Assembly: GCA_048267165.1 (NCBI GenBank) | Contig: JBLWYD010000005.1 | Location: 57,260 to 121,259 of the forward strand | Source: PGYR01 sp048267165 | GTDB taxonomy: Bacteria > Bacteroidota > Ignavibacteria > Kapaibacteriales > UBA2268 | DNA: 64,000 nt | Direction: 5' to 3' | In this document: positions 61,227-64,000 of the stretch, piece by piece | How positions within the stretch are numbered: the stretch's first letter is position 1 | Layout: each line of letters begins with the position of its first letter | Notes under the pieces: model-generated | Seen by the model: the letters and a program-made list of their open reading frames with translations, nothing else | The model's database searches: none | What the model was told of the DNA's origin: nothing | Translations under genes and position numbers: made by a program

Positions 61227-61343
61227 GGTTATAGCTACTTGAGAGGATTTTAATTATAAGCATTCTATAAATTCCCACCAGCTAAGTAGAAAGTAGTTAG
61301 TATTGGTATAGAAAAATGTAATAAATGTTCGATTGAATCTTCA

Positions 61344-61351
61344 TATATTTG
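61344..61351 (+). promoter_or_regulatory. Candidate Bacteroidota -7 element TAnnTTTG
   Basis: TATATTTG lies 34 bp before the MscS-type ATG at 61385. No good -33 TTTG element is visible, so low confidence. Confidence 0.3.
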
Positions 61352-61384
61352 TAAACTATACACTAACTACACAAAATTCTCAAA

Positions 61385-61888
61385 ATGAATTTAACAGATA
61401 TAAGAGTACTGGAAACCGCAATTGTATTAGTAATATTTCTACTAATCCGATTTGTAGTAATTATGATAATTAATAGAACTGTGAAAGTAAGTCTATTGCA
61501 CAAAACTCGTGGGAAAATTATCAAGAAATTATTCCAGATGATTTTCACATCGCTTTTGTTCTTTATTATACTGACGATTTGGGGAGTTGACCAATCCGAA
61601 TTGATTATGTATTTAGTTTCTGTACTAACTGTAATAGGTATAGCCCTATTCGCACAGTGGTCGCACCTATCCAACCTAACATCGGCTATTATCATATTTT
61701 TCAGCCATAATGTAAGGTTAGACGACAACATAAGCGTAATAGACAGAGACTATGAGGTAGAAGGCCGAGTAAGCGACATCGGTTTTTTCTTCATCAGACT
61801 AAAAACTGTGGAAGGCGAAGAAGTTATATTGCCGAATAACATATTTATGCAGAAGATGATAAAGAAGAAAATATCCCAACAAATCTAG
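61385..61888 (+). CDS. Small MscS-type mechanosensitive channel protein
   Basis: 167 residues: three hydrophobic helices (LETAIVLVIFLLIRFVVIMII; FTSLLFFIILTIWG; LIMYLVSVLTVIGIALFAQW) then an MscS beta domain (FSHNVRLDDNISVIDRDYEVEGRVSDIGFFFIRLKTVEGEEVILPNNIFM). The last stretch is the MscS signature. The large C-terminal vestibule domain is missing, so it is a minimal channel or a truncated one. It probably releases solutes under membrane tension. Single gene with terminator downstream. Confidence 0.85.
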   Translation: MNLTDIRVLETAIVLVIFLLIRFVVIMIINRTVKVSLLHKTRGKIIKKLFQMIFTSLLFFIILTIWGVDQSELIMYLVSVLTVIGIALFAQWSHLSNLTSAIIIFFSHNVRLDDNISVIDRDYEVEGRVSDIGFFFIRLKTVEGEEVILPNNIFMQKMIKKKISQQI

Positions 61889-61944
61889 ACGGGGCTTTAG
61901 CTTGGAATCTCATTCGGCTTGCAAGTACTGCAATTACTGAAAAC

Positions 61945-61980
61945 AAAAAACCCCAAATCTTTTGTAGATAAGGGGTTTTT
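61945..61980. terminator. Bidirectional Rho-independent terminator
   Basis: AAAAACCCC and GGGGTTTTT enclose an inner ATCT/AGAT hairpin (61945-61980). It serves the channel gene and the convergent fibre-like gene. Confidence 0.85.
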
Positions 61981-62001
61981 GTATATTAAATGTTATCTTT
62001 C

Positions 62002-63924
62002 TTATCTATTGATAAAACTACATGCATCAGCAACTTTAGTTCTAAGTACGGCACCTGCAGAACCTGCGGCTGGAGCATCGTCTCCAATTCCGCCATCTCC
62101 AACACTTGCTCCACCATCACCACCACTAGAATCTGTTCCATCACTTGTACCCGCACTACCACCAGAAACGTTACTTGTACCTGCAACAGCGTCAGCATTG
62201 GGAGAAATATAATGTATTAATCCACCACCGCCGCCGCCGCCGCCGTAATCTAATCCACCAGAACCAGCATTACCACCGTTTCCACCAGAGGAATTAACTG
62301 TACCTGAGTTCGTTATATTTCCGTTTGAAGCAAGAAGTACAAAACCACCGCCGCCGCCACCAGAACCTGGTCTTTCAGTTGGAGTTGGTGATGTTTGACC
62401 AGAAGCATTGATTGTACCGCCATTTGTAATACTAGTTGATGCAAGCACAGTAAATGTGCCACCACCGTTACCACCAAATGTAGTTGTACTTACGTGACCA
62501 CCCGTTCCACCGGCTGAACCACCTTTAATTCCCAAATTAGTTAACCTTCTGTAAGTTTCACTATTAGGGTAAGCTTTTCTTGAAGCCATTGTATTGCCTA
62601 GAACATCGGTGTTACCACCATCAGCGTTACCTGCCCAAGCTCTTCCTAGAGTTCCATGTTTTACGGTAATTGTTCCACTATTGCTAAAAGTTGTCTTACA
62701 TTGTATAACAGTTCCGCTAGGTACCGTCAAAGTTACTCCACCACTGATAGTTAAACTATTAAACATAAAATTACCATTTGTTGGTGGAGTAGTTGACCAA
62801 TCAGTATTTGCATTTATAACAACATCACCAGCACTTCCATCACCATATATGTTGCAACCGCCGCCACCGCCGCCAGCTGGGGCAGCCCATACAGCGTCAG
62901 TACCATTATAAGTAAGTACTTGGCCAGAAGCTGTACCATTTGCTATCTTAGCAGGTGTAACATTTTTGTCAGTTATCTTTGCAGTAGTAACAGCATCGTC
63001 AGCTAATTTTGCTTCCGTTACAGCACCATCATTAATTTTCCCAGTTGTAACGGCAGAATTAGCAATCTTTGCAGTAGCAACAGCAGAACTAGCTATTTTA
63101 GCTTCTGTTATAGCCCCGTCTGCAATTTTAGTAGTAGTTACTTGACCATCACTGATTTTTGCAGTAGTTATTGTACCATCTGCCACTTTTGAAGTTGTAA
63201 CTGAGTTAGCTGTTAAATCTCCATTTACAATGCTGTTATTTAGTGCTAATTTAGAATAAGCAATTGCTGCAGCTCCACTTACCTCAGTATTTGTTATTGC
63301 ACTAGCTGCAATTGTAGGATTAGGATAAGTTCCAGCCAAACTACCACCAGCAGAACCTGTCGGAGAAGTAGGAGGAGTATCCCAAGACATAATACCAGAA
63401 CCATCAGTCTTTAAATATTGATTTGCATTTCCATCATCTATTGGCAAAGTGTATTCAACATCCGCAGCCAAAGCCGGAGACTTGAATGATGTGAAATTAG
63501 TTCCACTTCCAGTTGGTTCTGGGAATATTAATTCTTTTCCGGGTTCTAAAGTAACATTACCTTCATTGTCAGTCAAACCAGACTGAGCTTGGTCAAATAT
63601 CATATCATCAAGTCTTTGCTGAGAAGTCAATACTAATGGACTACCAGTCCAAACTTCAACCAAATAGTTTGAAGTTACGTCTGTAGCTAGAATTCCTGGA
63701 GTTTCAGGCACACTCGCTACAATAATTCCCGAAGCATTAGGTGTTAAATTAACTGTCGCTCCTGTGAATTCTGTAGTTGGGGCTGTTGGTGCATAGTCAA
63801 CAATTCTTACTTGCACATCAATAGCCGCACCCGGTTTTTTAACTACTACTTTAAAACCACCAATAGCAAATGAGCTAGAGTAAGATAATAAAGCTATAGT
63901 TATTAATAATAGTATTTTTTTCAT
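62002..63924 (-). CDS. Long glycine-rich exported fibre-like protein
   Basis: 640 residues with a signal peptide (ending SSFA-IG). Domains: a beta N-terminal domain (about 20-135), a stretch with ADVEYTLPIDDGNANQYLKT and LAGTYPNPTIAASAI typical of tail-fibre proteins, then about nine 10-residue units (ADGAITEAKI type, about 245-330), a join GQVLTYNGTDAVWAAP, and a glycine-rich beta-helix-like half with poly-Gly runs and GNGGNAGSGGLDYGGGGG tracts. The C-terminus ends SCxFxNR-like without a sorting domain. Probably a surface fibre; related in style to the 50046 protein. Function unknown. Confidence 0.75.
   Translation of the reverse strand: MKKILLLITIALLSYSSSFAIGGFKVVVKKPGAAIDVQVRIVDYAPTAPTTEFTGATVNLTPNASGIIVASVPETPGILATDVTSNYLVEVWTGSPLVLTSQQRLDDMIFDQAQSGLTDNEGNVTLEPGKELIFPEPTGSGTNFTSFKSPALAADVEYTLPIDDGNANQYLKTDGSGIMSWDTPPTSPTGSAGGSLAGTYPNPTIAASAITNTEVSGAAAIAYSKLALNNSIVNGDLTANSVTTSKVADGTITTAKISDGQVTTTKIADGAITEAKIASSAVATAKIANSAVTTGKINDGAVTEAKLADDAVTTAKITDKNVTPAKIANGTASGQVLTYNGTDAVWAAPAGGGGGGCNIYGDGSAGDVVINANTDWSTTPPTNGNFMFNSLTISGGVTLTVPSGTVIQCKTTFSNSGTITVKHGTLGRAWAGNADGGNTDVLGNTMASRKAYPNSETYRRLTNLGIKGGSAGGTGGHVSTTTFGGNGGGTFTVLASTSITNGGTINASGQTSPTPTERPGSGGGGGGFVLLASNGNITNSGTVNSSGGNGGNAGSGGLDYGGGGGGGGLIHYISPNADAVAGTSNVSGGSAGTSDGTDSSGGDGGASVGDGGIGDDAPAAGSAGAVLRTKVADACSFINR
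62942..63190 (-). repeat. About eight 30-bp repeats encoding 10-residue fibre units
   Basis: Codes for successive units such as ADGTITTAKI, SDGQVTTTKI, ADGAITEAKI, ASSAVATAKI. Period is 30 bp and the DNA is diverged at third positions, so the repeats are not recent. Confidence 0.75.
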
Positions 63925-64000
63925 TTGGTCTCCCCAAATTAGTTTATAGAATAAGATTTATATTTCAGTTTTTTATACAATTTACAAACTAATAAATATT

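Noticed and set aside
61919..62212. Plus-strand proline-rich frame downstream of the MscS-type gene
   Set aside because: It is the reverse complement of glycine-rich coding DNA and crosses a terminator.
62215..62380. CCG/CGC-rich low-complexity DNA considered as a structural or regulatory element
   Set aside because: It is simply the complement of glycine codons of the fibre-like protein.
1..64000. tRNA or rRNA genes and CRISPR arrays
   Set aside because: I looked in the spacers for cloverleaf or rRNA-like stretches and for regular repeats with spacers and saw none; a covariance-model search could still find a missed small RNA.

Overview
The window reads as one contiguous piece of a low-GC Bacteroidota-type (FCB group) chromosome. 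The evidence is several secreted proteins with type IX secretion (T9SS) C-terminal sorting domains of the 'YPNP...G.Y...' kind, a PorZ-like propeller protein, Bacteroidota-typical small families (DUF3098 next to era, a DUF6660-like protein in front of a metal RND pump), an RND-TolC fusion, frequent lipoproteins with short leaders, and TAnnTTTG-like promoter elements. A lineage near Ignavibacteria/Kapabacteria is possible, but that is inference from gene style only. No rRNA, tRNA, CRISPR array, prophage or intact insertion sequence was recognised.

Layout. 1-7.2 kb: the 3' end of a UDP-glucose dehydrogenase gene, a DUF2834 membrane protein, then a tight minus-strand operon (DJ-1/PfpI protein, patatin-BamA-like outer-membrane phospholipase, rhodanese, orphan sigma-54 activator, LRR protein). 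7.3-22.2 kb: mostly housekeeping and envelope genes (TPR protein, BadF-type kinase, DUF3108, S41 protease, large T9SS cargo, TrmH-like methyltransferase, MqnA-like protein, thiamin pyrophosphokinase, free-Met-sulfoxide reductase, lamin-tail surface protein, PorZ-like protein, ribH). 22.2-30.4 kb: an FKBP lipoprotein, a repeat-rich LRR lipoprotein flanked by related degenerate repeats, then an operon of a GT5 glycogen-synthase-like protein, a lipoprotein and an outer-membrane protein. 30.4-40.2 kb: an accessory region with a WG-repeat protein, two tandem paralogues carrying a T9SS-like domain in the middle of the chain, the stub of a probable third copy, two convergent toxin-antitoxin modules, a zinc-ribbon methyltransferase, and three paralogous lipoproteins, each of the first two ending in a terminator. 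40.2-47.7 kb: housekeeping genes (lpxH, birA, coaX, era) plus a TonB-dependent receptor and an unrecognised secreted family. 47.8-55.0 kb: surface proteins (T9SS cargo, an IPTL-CTERM protein, a fibre-like protein, an LRR-Ig-T9SS protein) and a DUF4143 ATPase whose start codon is abutted by four exact-period 22-bp direct repeats. 55.2-61.2 kb: a metal-efflux operon (Cys/His-rich small protein, CusA-TolC fusion, CusB lipoprotein). 61.4-64 kb: a small MscS channel and a long glycine-rich fibre-like protein.

How the genes relate: most of the accessory content is envelope-directed (T9SS cargo, lipoproteins, outer-membrane proteins, efflux). The most unusual items are the internal-T9SS-domain paralogue array with its stub next to two toxin-antitoxin loci, the 22-bp repeat array in front of the DUF4143 ATPase, a gene whose only sensible start is a non-AUG codon (ATC at 17770), an IPTL-CTERM protein in a T9SS genome, and a GT5 enzyme that lacks the usual N-terminal KxGGL substrate motif.
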